This document shows positions 8,076 through 16,643 of a stretch of 64,000 nucleotides of DNA, piece by piece; position 1 is the stretch's first letter, and the number at the start of each line of letters is the position of its first letter. This DNA is from Paraflavitalea devenefica (GTDB taxonomy: Bacteria; Bacteroidota; Bacteroidia; Chitinophagales; Chitinophagaceae). The translations under genes were made by a program, and so were the position numbers. The notes under the pieces were generated by a model, which saw only the letters and a list, made by a program, of their open reading frames with translations, was not told the DNA's origin and did no database searches. The DNA lies in assembly GCF_011759375.1 (NCBI RefSeq), contig NZ_JAARML010000001.1, positions 1,178,001-1,242,000 on the forward strand. The letters run 5' to 3'.

Positions 8076-9092
8076 ATGAAGTTCTACAGTGTGGTTTTCA
8101 TCCTGATTACAGCGTGTACAGCCTGTTTCCATTCAGGCTATGCCCAAACGGCTATAAAGCATTTTATTTTTTTCTCCCGTGACAGGGAGGGGATACATGA
8201 TTCGGCTTTTTATAAGCATCCGGGCATTGCCGGGGCGCAGATCACGTATCCATGGAAAACCCTGGAGCCGTCTAAAGGCGAATACAATTTCAAGGAGATT
8301 GAAGAAGATATTGCTTTTCTCCGGCTTCATGGGAAGAAGCTGTTTATCCAAGTGCAGGACGTGACTTTTGACAGTACACGTTTGAACATACCGGCCTATC
8401 TGTTGAAAGATCCTGTTTATAACGGCGGCGCCAATGCGCAGTATGGATTCACCCCTGATGGCCGGCCTGTGAAAGCAGGCTGGGTAGCCCGCCGTTGGGA
8501 CCCTGCCGTGGCAGCACGCTTTCACTTGCTGTTGCAACAACTGGCCAGGCAGTTTGATGGTAAGATCGAAGGAATTAATCTTCCTGAAACGTCTGTTGAT
8601 CTCCCGGAGACGGGGGAGCTTCGACCGTCCGGATTTACCAGGGCCAGTTATGTAGCAGCCATTAAGCAAAATATGCAGGTGTTGAAAAGCAGTTTTAAGA
8701 AGTCGGTACCGCTGCTATACGCGAATTTTATGCCGGGCGATTCCGGGAGTGATTCCAAGGCTGATCTGGAGGCTGTTTACCAATATGCCCGCCAGATAAA
8801 ACTGGCTATGGGCGGGCCTGATATTAAGGTGTACCGTCCTTTCCAGATGATAAATAGCTATCCGCTGATCAGGGATATGGCCGGCATTGCCCCTACCGGC
8901 GTAGCCGTTCAGGAAGGCAATTACAGCGTTATAAATCCCAAAACGGGTAAGCCTGTAACCTTGCCGGAAATCATGGATTTTGCCACCAGCTATTTAAAAC
9001 TTTCGTATATTTTCTGGTGTACAGAAGAGCCCTATTACCGTAAGGAGGTGCTGCCCATGCTGCGCTCCCTTTCCGTGAGGAATACCCATTAA
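8076..9092 (+). CDS. Secreted TIM-barrel glycoside-hydrolase-like protein
   Basis: A 338-residue protein with an N-terminal signal peptide (MKFYSVVFILITACTACF to the FHSGYAQ cleavage region). The mature part opens with GAQITYPWKTLEPSKGEYNF and a following helix and strand (GKKLFIQVQ), the typical start of (beta/alpha)8 glycosidases of clan A type. EGINLPETSVD near residues 165-175 and VAVQEGNYSV later could carry acidic catalytic residues, but I cannot assign them. It is a single gene, 69 bases after the preceding one, and the substrate is unknown. A family-level glycosidase assignment is inference from the barrel pattern. Confidence 0.7.
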   Translation: MKFYSVVFILITACTACFHSGYAQTAIKHFIFFSRDREGIHDSAFYKHPGIAGAQITYPWKTLEPSKGEYNFKEIEEDIAFLRLHGKKLFIQVQDVTFDSTRLNIPAYLLKDPVYNGGANAQYGFTPDGRPVKAGWVARRWDPAVAARFHLLLQQLARQFDGKIEGINLPETSVDLPETGELRPSGFTRASYVAAIKQNMQVLKSSFKKSVPLLYANFMPGDSGSDSKADLEAVYQYARQIKLAMGGPDIKVYRPFQMINSYPLIRDMAGIAPTGVAVQEGNYSVINPKTGKPVTLPEIMDFATSYLKLSYIFWCTEEPYYRKEVLPMLRSLSVRNTH

Positions 9093-9187
9093 TAAACAAA
9101 GCCCCTGCTATAAGCTGCTTACTATATGTTTCTGCCTATATAATGAAATATTATAAAACGGCATTACCTATATTTTCCCGTAAATAT

Positions 9188-9262
9188 TATCTTTGGTCTA
9201 TAAAGCCAGGCTATAGGAAAGCGGCGATATAAAGGGGACGGCGTGCAAAGGCAACGCTGTCC
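9188..9262 (+). other. Promoter-like element followed by stable hairpin
   Basis: TATCTTTG at 9188-9195 matches the -7 consensus on the plus strand. It is followed by a long imperfect hairpin: AAAGGGGAC at about 9231 pairs with GTCCCTTT ending near 9262, and the inner GCGT pairs with ACGC. No plus-strand gene follows. It may be a terminator shared by the convergent genes on either side or a small RNA. Confidence 0.3.
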
Positions 9263-9269
9263 CTTTGCT

Positions 9270-9752
9270 TTATACCTTATTTTCTAATTTCTCCACTACC
9301 CGTTTATAGTCATACTGCTCATCTTCATGCATGGTTTTGAGTGCCACATGGACCTTTTTGAGCTGGGCCTGGTAGAGATTGAGCATAGCCGTACTTTTTT
9401 GCAGGTTGAGCCCGGCACTTTGTAGCAGGCTGCAGAAATGGATGAGCAGCTCCACCTCGGCCAGTTTACTCCCGGTAAACCGGATATGCTTGTTGGCAAT
9501 ACGCAGGGTTTTCCGGATGGTCTTTTTAGCCAGAAACATTTGCGAACTGTTGAGGGCCTCAAAAGCCTCTTCCATTTGCTGTTTTACAACGGTGATGTAT
9601 GCCGGCAGGTCATGCGCTTCAAATAAGAGGTAGGTAAGCAGCTCTTTGTTCTCTTTTTTAAATTTCGACAGGCGCAGGCAAAGTTCTACCAGTTCCTTTA
9701 CCGGCAGTTGCTGTAGTTCATCCTTCAGTTCGTGTACCGTAGCTGCTTTCAT
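9270..9752 (-). CDS. Helical hypothetical protein
   Basis: A 160-residue all-helical soluble protein beginning MKAATVHELKDELQQLPVKE. A longer upstream extension of the frame exists but has non-biological composition, so the start at 9752 is preferred. LxxxxxxLP and repeated Leu/Lys heptads suggest a helical-repeat or TPR-like fold; no signal peptide or catalytic motif is visible. It stands alone on the minus strand and ends just before a hairpin. Function unknown; similar short helical proteins are common in Chitinophagaceae by recollection only. Confidence 0.7.
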   Translation of the reverse strand: MKAATVHELKDELQQLPVKELVELCLRLSKFKKENKELLTYLLFEAHDLPAYITVVKQQMEEAFEALNSSQMFLAKKTIRKTLRIANKHIRFTGSKLAEVELLIHFCSLLQSAGLNLQKSTAMLNLYQAQLKKVHVALKTMHEDEQYDYKRVVEKLENKV

Positions 9753-10094
9753 GCTTTTCGTGTATGCCTGCCCAAAAAAACACTTAGGGCGGGTATAAGG
9801 TTCTCCGCATCCTTTTAAATGGCAGGCTGTTTTAGTTGTAAACGGGCCTGCTGCCATTATACCTTTACGTTGTAACCCAGCCAGAACGCTGGTAAGGTAA
9901 TAACCGCAAGCTCCCTTTAAACCGTTTTAAATGAGTCGTCCTATAAAAACCATGTTGATTATTGCTTTTGTGGTGATCCACATCTGCCTCGTCAAATCTA
10001 ATGATCTTACCTCCGATACCCAAAAACAACGACCCGTACCCGGCAACGCTTTGGCAAAGAAGATTACCCCTTGATCCCGCCAGGGCGCTGCCAA

Positions 10095-10135
10095 AAAAAT
10101 GCCGGCCATAACAAGTATGTTATAGCCGGCATTTT
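10095..10135 (-). terminator. Rho-independent terminator after DUF3127 gene
   Basis: A near-perfect stem (TGCCGGC, ATAACA and their complements) around a four-base loop, with seven T on the minus-strand 3' side. It lies 27 bases beyond the stop of the DUF3127 gene, and four T on the plus side allow bidirectional function. Confidence 0.85.
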
Positions 10136-10161
10136 CATTTATTCTTTTACAGAAAGTAGTC

Positions 10162-10512
10162 TTAGAACGGCAGGTCATCATCTGCACCACCGGGAGCATT
10201 GTGGAAGGTGGGGGCTGGCTCGGAAGCAGGCGTACTGCCGCCAGCTTTGGAACCTGCTACAATTTTCCAGGCTTTTACATCGGTATACCAACGGCCATTG
10301 AATTCCCGGCTCTCCACATCGAAGGATACCGTTACCTGCGCACCAGGCGTTACGCCACTCATATCTATTTTATCGCCCCATACGGCAATACAGACTTTTT
10401 TGGGATATGTATCGGCCGTTTCGAGGATGAATTCCTGCTTTTTCCACTGACCATTTTTACCCTGACCGGTTTGCAAGGGCAACAGTTGTAAGATCTTTCC
10501 GCTGATGTCCAT
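10162..10512 (-). CDS. DUF3127 domain protein, SSB-like
   Basis: A 116-residue protein matching the DUF3127 family: beta-rich OB-like core (MDISGKILQLLPLQTGQGKNG, then QEFILETADTYPKKVCIAVWGDK) and the NGRWYTDVKAWK segment. A flexible Gly/Ser/Pro-rich tail ends in DDDLPF. That acidic tip with a terminal Phe is the signature that single-stranded DNA-binding proteins use to dock partners, so a DNA-metabolism role is likely but inferred. The gene is monocistronic, with a strong terminator 27 bases downstream. Confidence 0.9.
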   Translation of the reverse strand: MDISGKILQLLPLQTGQGKNGQWKKQEFILETADTYPKKVCIAVWGDKIDMSGVTPGAQVTVSFDVESREFNGRWYTDVKAWKIVAGSKAGGSTPASEPAPTFHNAPGGADDDLPF

Positions 10513-10644
10513 AAGTGATTTTGGGCAAATGTATGAAAATGTACCATTGCCTGTTCACTAAATCTTTGGGGAGTTATACACTTTTATAACCCCCTACAAA
10601 TGAAAGATATCACCTCTATTATGTTGGCTTCCGGACGGTTACCG

Positions 10645-10791
10645 TTATGCTGTTGTAGCAGCAATGTATTCGGCCAGTGTAATACGGCCATCCAATAAAG
10701 CACTGTACAAAACAGCTTTGTTGGTTTTTGTTTTTTTGATGCGGCCTACGAGTTCGTTGTCGAAGAACAGTTGTTTAATTAATGCTTTCAT
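10645..10791 (-). CDS. 48-residue hypothetical protein
   Basis: A short frame starting ATG at 10791 and ending TAA at 10645-10647. The product opens MKALIKQLFFDNELVGRIKK, continues with a Lys/Thr-rich turn, and ends with a helix finishing AEYIAATTA. Codon choice is like neighbouring genes and the amphipathic, charged composition looks protein-like. There is no Cys, no leader-peptidase site and no membrane span. The upstream 400 bases have no other gene and could hold its promoter. Function is unknown; a regulatory peptide or peptide precursor cannot be excluded. Confidence 0.55.
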   Translation of the reverse strand: MKALIKQLFFDNELVGRIKKTKTNKAVLYSALLDGRITLAEYIAATTA

Positions 10792-11583
10792 GATTTTATA
10801 TTTTTAGATATGTTTTACAGAAATTGAACCTGCCCAGGCAATAGATTGCCTTTGCCGGATTCTCTCCAGCGAGAGCGTCCTTCAGCAGACCAAAGCATTC
10901 TTTGGACCATGCAAACGTTGGCAAATGGAAACAGGCATTACCTGATGATGCAAACAAACCGTGTGTGCAGACAAAACAATCCGTGAGTAAACAGCAATCG
11001 GCAATAGTGGGAGTGTATAACAGCTATGTGTTTCTGGCAGCTTATGTGTTTGAGCATGATCCTTTCAGGAATCAAGGTAAAAAAAATGGTCACCTGTAGA
11101 AACAGCTGACCTCTAACGATTGCTTGCCATATGAAAAAACGTAATAATCTTTTTTGAGTAGCAGCCTCTTTGCTGCCTTGCTTAAGCTTTTCTTATCTCC
11201 TCTTTTCTTTTTCTCTTTGCTTACCTATCGTCTCCGTTTCTGATGTAAAAGTAAGGCGCGTTTTTCAAGGGTGTAAATCAAGTTTTTGCCATTTTAATGA
11301 TCTCAAAGGTCTTAAAGAAAATATAAAACCCTTACTGGATAAGGGTTTCAGGGGATTTTATCCCTCATGTCCAACGCTTTTTGGGCATCAAATTAGTTTT
11401 ATTACTATTTGATTGAATTTATGCCGCAGTGTCCCCTCCGGGAGACACTGCGGGGAAGGGGGAAAAATTAAGTTTATGTAAACTATTGTATATCAGTCTA
11501 AAAAAGGAATTCATGAAATAGCTTGATTAAACACAATTACATTACACTTAGTTAACATTTAATTAATAATGGCCATTTTAAAC
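10792..11583. other. Long intergenic region with hairpins and a palindromic repeat
   Basis: This is a 790-base stretch between the 48-residue gene and the cyclophilin gene. Visible items are small hairpins near 10865-10885, a GCAGCC/GGCTGC-type hairpin at about 11160-11180 and a dyad repeat at 11424-11453. Frames of 65-80 codons in it have poor composition and are not called. It may contain the leader of the small protein gene. Confidence 0.5.
11424..11453. repeat. Palindromic repeat, CCGCAGTGTC family, copy 1
   Basis: A 10-bp perfect inverted repeat, CCGCAGTGTC and GACACTGCGG, around a ten-base centre CCCTCCGGGA. Copy 2 at 22344-22373 differs in one base. Both are followed by GGGAA. REP-like intergenic element. 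Confidence 0.85.
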
Positions 11584-12159
11584 TTATAATCTCTTTATGT
11601 TATATATTGGCACCAGGGGATCAAAGCGCTGATCGTCTTCGGGCATGTTGTAGATACGACGAACGATATCCATCCCTTTTACTACCCTTCCGAAGGCAGC
11701 ATAGCCTTGTTTGTCGGGATTGTTTTCACCTCCGAAATCGAATCCCGGCTGATCGCCGAGGCAGATGAAGAATTCTGTATTGGCTGTTCCGGGTTCGAGG
11801 CGGGCCAGGGATATGGTACCATCCTTATGCAGGATTTTTGTTTGTTGCGTGGTTTCATGGGGAATTCCCGGCAGCTCAGGTCTTTTTGAGCCATATAGGC
11901 CCCCCTGAATCAATTCTGCTTTAGGGGCATCAGAGGGCTGATTATCAGCATTCAGTACGCGGTAGAAGTTGGCGTTTTTGTAATAACCGGCTTTTATGTA
12001 GGATAAGAAAGCGGCCACGGTTTTGGGCGCCTGATCGGGATAAAGTTCTATTTCTATATCGCCAATGCTGGTCTCTATTTCCACATGGGGATTTTTGTAG
12101 TTGGGAGAGCAGGCGGCGAGTAGTGCAATAACTGCGATGAGAAAGTTCTTGATTGTCAT
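11584..12159 (-). CDS. Cyclophilin-type peptidyl-prolyl isomerase, lipoprotein
   Basis: A 191-residue cyclophilin. A lipoprotein signal peptide (MTIKNFLIAVIALLAAC) places it in the periplasm or a membrane leaflet. The fold starts with VEIETSIGDIEIELYPDQAP and continues with NFYRV, IQGGLYG, GTISLAR, NTEFFICLG and GYAAFGRVVKGMDIV, all standard cyclophilin blocks. The active-site FHR is FYR here, and the Trp that binds cyclosporin is not apparent, as in many bacterial forms. It is transcribed divergently from the L,D-transpeptidase at 12234. Role: folding of envelope proteins, by family knowledge. Confidence 0.9.
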   Translation of the reverse strand: MTIKNFLIAVIALLAACSPNYKNPHVEIETSIGDIEIELYPDQAPKTVAAFLSYIKAGYYKNANFYRVLNADNQPSDAPKAELIQGGLYGSKRPELPGIPHETTQQTKILHKDGTISLARLEPGTANTEFFICLGDQPGFDFGGENNPDKQGYAAFGRVVKGMDIVRRIYNMPEDDQRFDPLVPIYNIKRL

Positions 12160-12233
12160 GTTTAATGGGTAAATGATGGGGCAAAATTAAATGTTTTGCC
12201 GGCCAAAGGCATAGGTTTTGAAGAGCATACGGT

Positions 12234-13868
12234 ATGCATAAAATAACCGTCGCGTTTATCGCATTAGCTCTTATTGCTGTTACTGCCTGTAATGATGAAT
12301 CCAGGCAAGGAGGAGGAGGTACAGCCAACAAAGAAAAAGATCTCTTACCCCGTGATTTAAGTATTACGAAGGCCAATGCTTATAGTGACCTGTTCCTGGA
12401 CAGTATGACCGTGGAAGGGTTTATTACAGAACAAAAGCTGAATGATACGGTAAGCACCGGGATGCGTAATTTTTATAACACCCGCAATTATCAATATGCC
12501 TGGTTTGCCAGCGATGGCCTTACCGAACAGGCGCTTGCCTTCCGGAATTTGTATGACTACACGAAGGACAGCGGCACTACGCATAAAAAGCTGGACAGGA
12601 AGCTGGAAAACCTGATGGCCCAGGACAGCCTGCGGGTAAACGATGATGATGCCGATATCCGCAAAACGGAGTTGTTGCTTACCTGGCGTTATGTGAATTA
12701 TGTATGGGACAATTATAATGGCCGCAAAGAGCGCATGGCCGCTTTGGTACATTTGGTGCCGGCCAAAAAGTATCCTGTTATGGAACTGGCAAAGGCTGAA
12801 CTGAAACATGATGATGTTCCCAATGAAAATTATAAGGCATTGAAGCAAGAACTGGCGGCCTATGTAGTCATTGAGGAAAAAGGAGGCTGGCCGGTTATTC
12901 CGACACTCAAGAAGAAACTTAAGAAAGGAAGCATTGATACGGCTATTGTGTTTATCAAAAAAAGATTGCAGGTTACCGGACAGCTACCAGCCGCAGATAC
13001 GAGCACAGTTTTCAATGATGAGTTGTTGAACGCTATTAAAACCGTACAATCGAGCTATGGTTTTACTGCAGACGGAGCGATCTCCCTTGCCCTGATTAAA
13101 GAACTGAATGTTCCTGCTGAAAAGAGAATCGCCCAGTTGCTGGTAAACCTGGAACGGATGCGCTGGATGCCGGCAGAGCCTTCCGGTAATCTTATCTGGG
13201 TGAATATACCTGCTTTTAAGTTGTATGTGCAGGATGGCAGCCAGCAGTTGTTTGATATGGATATTGTGGTGGGAAAAGAGGGGCATAGTACAGTGATGTT
13301 CTCGGGCAAGCTGAACCAGGTGGTGTTCAGCCCTTACTGGAACCTGCCGGAAAATATTGTCAGGAATGAGGTGTTGCCAGCCATGGAAAAGAATAACAAT
13401 TACCTGGCTGAAAATGATATGGAGATCACCGGAGAAGAAGAAGACGGCTTGCCGGTGATACGGCAGTTGCCCGGCGACAAGAATCAACTGGGCAAGATCA
13501 AGTTCTTATTCCCCAATCGTTTCAATATTTACTTCCATGATACGCCCTTCAAAGAGTTGTTCAACAGGGATAAGCGTGCTTTCAGCCATGGCTGCATACG
13601 CCTGCGTGAGCCGGTAAAGCTGGCAGAATACCTGCTGATCAATCAGCCGCAGTGGACACATGAGAAGATAGACAGCGCGATGAACAGCGGCAAGGAGAAG
13701 TATGTACGTGTAAAAGATCCGGTACCGGTGCTGATCTATTATTATACGGCCTGGGCGGATGATCATAAGCAGTTACAGTTCCGGGAGGATATTTACGGGC
13801 ATGATGCACGAATGGCCAAGAAGCTGTTTATGCAACCGGCTACCGGAGAAACGTTGGCTAACCGGTGA
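12234..13868 (+). CDS. L,D-transpeptidase, YcbB/LdtD-like
   Basis: A 544-residue envelope protein. A lipoprotein-type signal (MHKITVAFIALALIAVTAC) is followed by a large N-terminal region. A peptidoglycan-binding-like segment lies near residues 240-290 (LLNAIKTVQSSYGFTADGAI), and a YkuD catalytic domain carries SHGCIRL at about 451-457 with the nucleophile Cys near 454. The order matches the YcbB/LdtD class, which makes 3-3 crosslinks in murein. LNQVVFSPYWNLPENIV is the typical N-terminal strand set of this catalytic domain. It sits next to a second, unrelated L,D-transpeptidase-type gene convergent with it. Confidence 0.9.
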   Translation: MHKITVAFIALALIAVTACNDESRQGGGGTANKEKDLLPRDLSITKANAYSDLFLDSMTVEGFITEQKLNDTVSTGMRNFYNTRNYQYAWFASDGLTEQALAFRNLYDYTKDSGTTHKKLDRKLENLMAQDSLRVNDDDADIRKTELLLTWRYVNYVWDNYNGRKERMAALVHLVPAKKYPVMELAKAELKHDDVPNENYKALKQELAAYVVIEEKGGWPVIPTLKKKLKKGSIDTAIVFIKKRLQVTGQLPAADTSTVFNDELLNAIKTVQSSYGFTADGAISLALIKELNVPAEKRIAQLLVNLERMRWMPAEPSGNLIWVNIPAFKLYVQDGSQQLFDMDIVVGKEGHSTVMFSGKLNQVVFSPYWNLPENIVRNEVLPAMEKNNNYLAENDMEITGEEEDGLPVIRQLPGDKNQLGKIKFLFPNRFNIYFHDTPFKELFNRDKRAFSHGCIRLREPVKLAEYLLINQPQWTHEKIDSAMNSGKEKYVRVKDPVPVLIYYYTAWADDHKQLQFREDIYGHDARMAKKLFMQPATGETLANR

Positions 13869-13881
13869 GGAAAGGTATTGA

Positions 13882-13917
13882 GGCAACAAGGCATAAAGGC
13901 AGCAAGGCACCGAGGAT
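13882..13917. repeat. GGCAaCAAGGC-type degenerate repeat
   Basis: The gap between convergent L,D-transpeptidase genes contains three imperfect copies of a GGCA(A/G)CAAGGCA-like word. The motif recurs in part at 28044-28054. Its function is unknown. Confidence 0.35.
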
Positions 13918-13921
13918 AAGA

Positions 13922-14680
13922 TTAGCTGAGGGTATCGGTTATGACTGGCGCCAGGATCTTTGATCTTGTTATGTAGTTGCTATCGGGACTGTAGATGAAA
14001 AGGCAGCTTCCATTCCGGATGGTGTTGATGATGGTTTTAGTGAGTGGTGCGGGTATAGCCGGGCAACCGAGGCTGCGGCCAATATATCCTTTGGCTGCTA
14101 TAACGCGTTCGTTTACGTAAGCAGAGCCGTGCATTACTATTTTACGCAGCAGGGCATTGTCATTGATGCCTTTCTCCTGCCCGTCGAGCTTTAGTGAATA
14201 ACCATTGCCTCCATTGTAGGTATCGCCTGTAATATAAAAACCCAGGCTGCTCTGCAAGCTTCCATTCCTGTTGGAAAAGCGGGTAGCCATATCGGTCCCT
14301 GAGTTGCGGCCATGCGATACCCAGGTATTGAACAAGAGTTTTCCGCTTGCCATGTCTACGACGAATAATCGCTTTTTAGCAGAAGGCAGGCTAAAATCTA
14401 TAATAGTAAGGATACGTTGATTGGCTAATTCACCGGCAGCCTGCAGGGTTTTATATCCCTGGAGGGCATAGCTGAATGCATCGCGTGAAAGGGCGAGCGT
14501 ATCCAGCCGCAGGCTGTCATATAATACGGCTTTGCTTTCAGCAGCAACAGGGACGGCTGCCGGAGCGGGGTCCATGCGTTTGGTGGCAGGACCTGAAATG
14601 GCCGATGTGCCCAATGCTACTGTTATGCCACCAATGATCAAAGCGAAGATGAATAAAAATGGTTTTGTCACAGATTTCAA
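13922..14680 (-). CDS. Murein L,D-transpeptidase family protein (YkuD_2-type)
   Basis: A 252-residue exported protein with an N-terminal hydrophobic segment (PFLFIFALIIGGITVALG) and a C-terminal catalytic domain of the YkuD_2 kind: IDFSLPSAKKRLFVVDM, VSHGRNSG, SSLGFYITG, MHGSAYVNE and GRSLGCPAIP with the presumed Cys at 206. Family members act on peptidoglycan stem peptides. A close paralogue with the same blocks is encoded at 53098-53874. It converges with the YcbB-like gene, so two types of murein transpeptidase lie side by side. Confidence 0.85.
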   Translation of the reverse strand: MKSVTKPFLFIFALIIGGITVALGTSAISGPATKRMDPAPAAVPVAAESKAVLYDSLRLDTLALSRDAFSYALQGYKTLQAAGELANQRILTIIDFSLPSAKKRLFVVDMASGKLLFNTWVSHGRNSGTDMATRFSNRNGSLQSSLGFYITGDTYNGGNGYSLKLDGQEKGINDNALLRKIVMHGSAYVNERVIAAKGYIGRSLGCPAIPAPLTKTIINTIRNGSCLFIYSPDSNYITRSKILAPVITDTLS

Positions 14681-15335
14681 GGATTTTAAATGATGAATTT
14701 TTACTAAGACCGTTTACCGACCATATAGACGTTTTCCGGGAGCGGTTAGTTCACCGGGATGGCTGGTTAAAAGAACTTTAACACTTTGTCATTAAGGCCG
14801 CTAAGTGATATTCAGTAGGTGAAGGTATTTTTATAGAAAGGGTGACCGATGTAGCGAAAGCCGTGGCTGATGCAGATGGGAATTGTTTCTACACCTGCTT
14901 CTTTCTGTGGTGTGGAATGATAACCCCAAAAATGATGAAGCCAATAAGCTCTTATCTTAACTAACTGATATACAAGAGAGCATTTGGTGGTTATTTTATG
15001 GCATGAAGTTTATACTTATATGGCTGAACGAACGGTGATTTCCTTCAAGAAAGAAATCAACCATCCGTAAAAAGATGGAAGATGGAAAGAAAAAGGAATA
15101 GACGTTCGATGGAAAGTGTATTCCCTACGGAATGCACTTTTCGCTTTTTATGCCTGCTAAATCTTGTCATTCCCAGCTTTTCCTTCCTTTTATTGACCCA
15201 ATACGGGCATAGTGCTTTAAAGATTAGGTACTTATACTATTGCCCGTGTTTTAAAAAAGCGTCAGTTTAGCAAAACCATTGTTTCCTTACTCCTACTTTA
15301 CCATGTCATTATACCTATAACTGTAAACGATCATT
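14681..15335. other. Intergenic region with hairpin only
   Basis: A 655-base gap in which I see no convincing gene; the 62-codon frame at 15082-15270 has a poor composition. A hairpin at about 15113-15141 (AAAGTG and CACTTT arms, ATTCC/GGAAT inner pairs around CTAC) resembles the shape of the CCGCAGTGTC palindromes and may be a diverged member. Confidence 0.4.
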
Positions 15336-16643
15336 ATGGCTGCTGAAAAAAAAATCGGCTTATCCTTGTCCGGTGGAGGGTACAGGGCTGCTGCCTTTCA
15401 TTTGGGTACACTCCGGAAGTTGCATGAGATGGGCATTTTACACCAGGTAGACGTACTGTCTACCATATCCGGAGGGTCTATTACCGGCGCTTATTATTGC
15501 CTGAACAATAAGGACTATGAAGCATTTGAAAAGCATATGCTGGAGGCGCTGGGCCATAAGAATGTTATTAAAGAAGTATTTCTCTCATTTACTTTTATCA
15601 GGACTGTGCTGTTCTTACTGGTATTCCTGGCGCCGGCGATTTATGTATTGTTTACCCCTTATGCCTGGCTATCGCCCATTTTGATCGCTGTGATGCTGTA
15701 CCTGTTTGTCCGTTTTCAGTTTGCCATTTTTCCCGTGAGCAAAGAGGTGGAACGGGCATACGACAAGTTCTTTTATAAGGAGGCCACTTTATCACAGTTA
15801 ACCAATAAACCATTGCTGGCTATCGGCTCCACGAACCTGCAAACAGCGAGGCCTTTTACTTTTTCCCGGTTGAAGATGGAAGATTCGGTATATGCTTTTA
15901 TGGACACGCCCGTCCGTTTTAAGCATGATGCCTTTCCGGTAGCCCGGGCGGTGATGGCTTCTTCCTGTGTGCCTTTTGCTTTTACACCTGTACCTATCGA
16001 TAAAGATTTTTATGAATCGTCCTCAGATGTTATCCGGGTAAATCCGCAACTGGTAGATGGCGGCGTGTATGATAACCAGGGTATCCATAAGATCACGCAG
16101 GCAAACAGTATGTATGGCTGTGATATTATTATTACGAGTGATGCCGGCAATAAGCTACCCTTTGAGGGTTCGCATAATAACCTGCTGATTTTGCTGATCC
16201 GGACGATGGATGTGTTTATGGCGCGGATCAAGAATTTCCAGATGACACAGGATATTTATGCCAATGCGGCGACGGCCAACCGGCAGATCGCCTACCTGTC
16301 GCTGGGATGGAACCTGGAGGAGTGCATCCCCAGGTTTATTGATAACCTGATCGGAGGAAAGATCACGGAGGAAGTGATGGAAGCCCACCAGTTCAAGCCG
16401 GAATGGGTGGCAGATCCGAAGCGGTACCGCAAGGAGCTTACGACTTACCTGGAGAATGAAGTGGATTATAAGAAGATCCTGCAGCATAACCTGAAGCCAC
16501 CGCAACTTACTATTGCCCGTAGTGTAGGCACTAACCTGACCCCTTTATCTAAGGAAGAACTTACTTATCTTGCTATACAGGCGGCCAACCTTACAGAGCT
16601 ACAGGTAAGGCTGTATTGCCCCACACTAACGCAACCGAGATGA
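15336..16643 (+). CDS. Patatin-like phospholipase with membrane insertion
   Basis: A 435-residue patatin-family protein. The oxyanion segment SLSGGGYRA lies at 10-18, the nucleophile Ser at 45 in STISGGS and the catalytic Asp at 241 in LVDGGVYDN, forming the Ser-Asp dyad of acyl hydrolases. Two hydrophobic helices at about 88-130 (FIRTVLFLLVFLAP and LSPILIAVMLYLFV) interrupt the domain and probably anchor it in the membrane. The stop overlaps the next gene's start as ATGA, so it is co-translated with the metalloprotease. Family knowledge supports lipid acyl hydrolysis; the biological purpose of the operon is unknown. Confidence 0.9.
   Translation: MAAEKKIGLSLSGGGYRAAAFHLGTLRKLHEMGILHQVDVLSTISGGSITGAYYCLNNKDYEAFEKHMLEALGHKNVIKEVFLSFTFIRTVLFLLVFLAPAIYVLFTPYAWLSPILIAVMLYLFVRFQFAIFPVSKEVERAYDKFFYKEATLSQLTNKPLLAIGSTNLQTARPFTFSRLKMEDSVYAFMDTPVRFKHDAFPVARAVMASSCVPFAFTPVPIDKDFYESSSDVIRVNPQLVDGGVYDNQGIHKITQANSMYGCDIIITSDAGNKLPFEGSHNNLLILLIRTMDVFMARIKNFQMTQDIYANAATANRQIAYLSLGWNLEECIPRFIDNLIGGKITEEVMEAHQFKPEWVADPKRYRKELTTYLENEVDYKKILQHNLKPPQLTIARSVGTNLTPLSKEELTYLAIQAANLTELQVRLYCPTLTQPR

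Noticed and set aside
9927..10199. 90-codon minus-strand frame between two real genes
   Set aside because: It crosses the strong terminator hairpin at 10095-10135 and overlaps the DUF3127 end; composition is not protein-like.
10902..11412. Two plus-strand frames of 65 and 80 codons in the long spacer
   Set aside because: Poor composition, no ribosome site or recognisable domain, and they lie in hairpin-rich DNA.
15082..15270. 62-codon frame before the patatin gene
   Set aside because: Starts inside A/G-rich DNA, spans a hairpin, and has Cys/Phe-rich unbiological composition.
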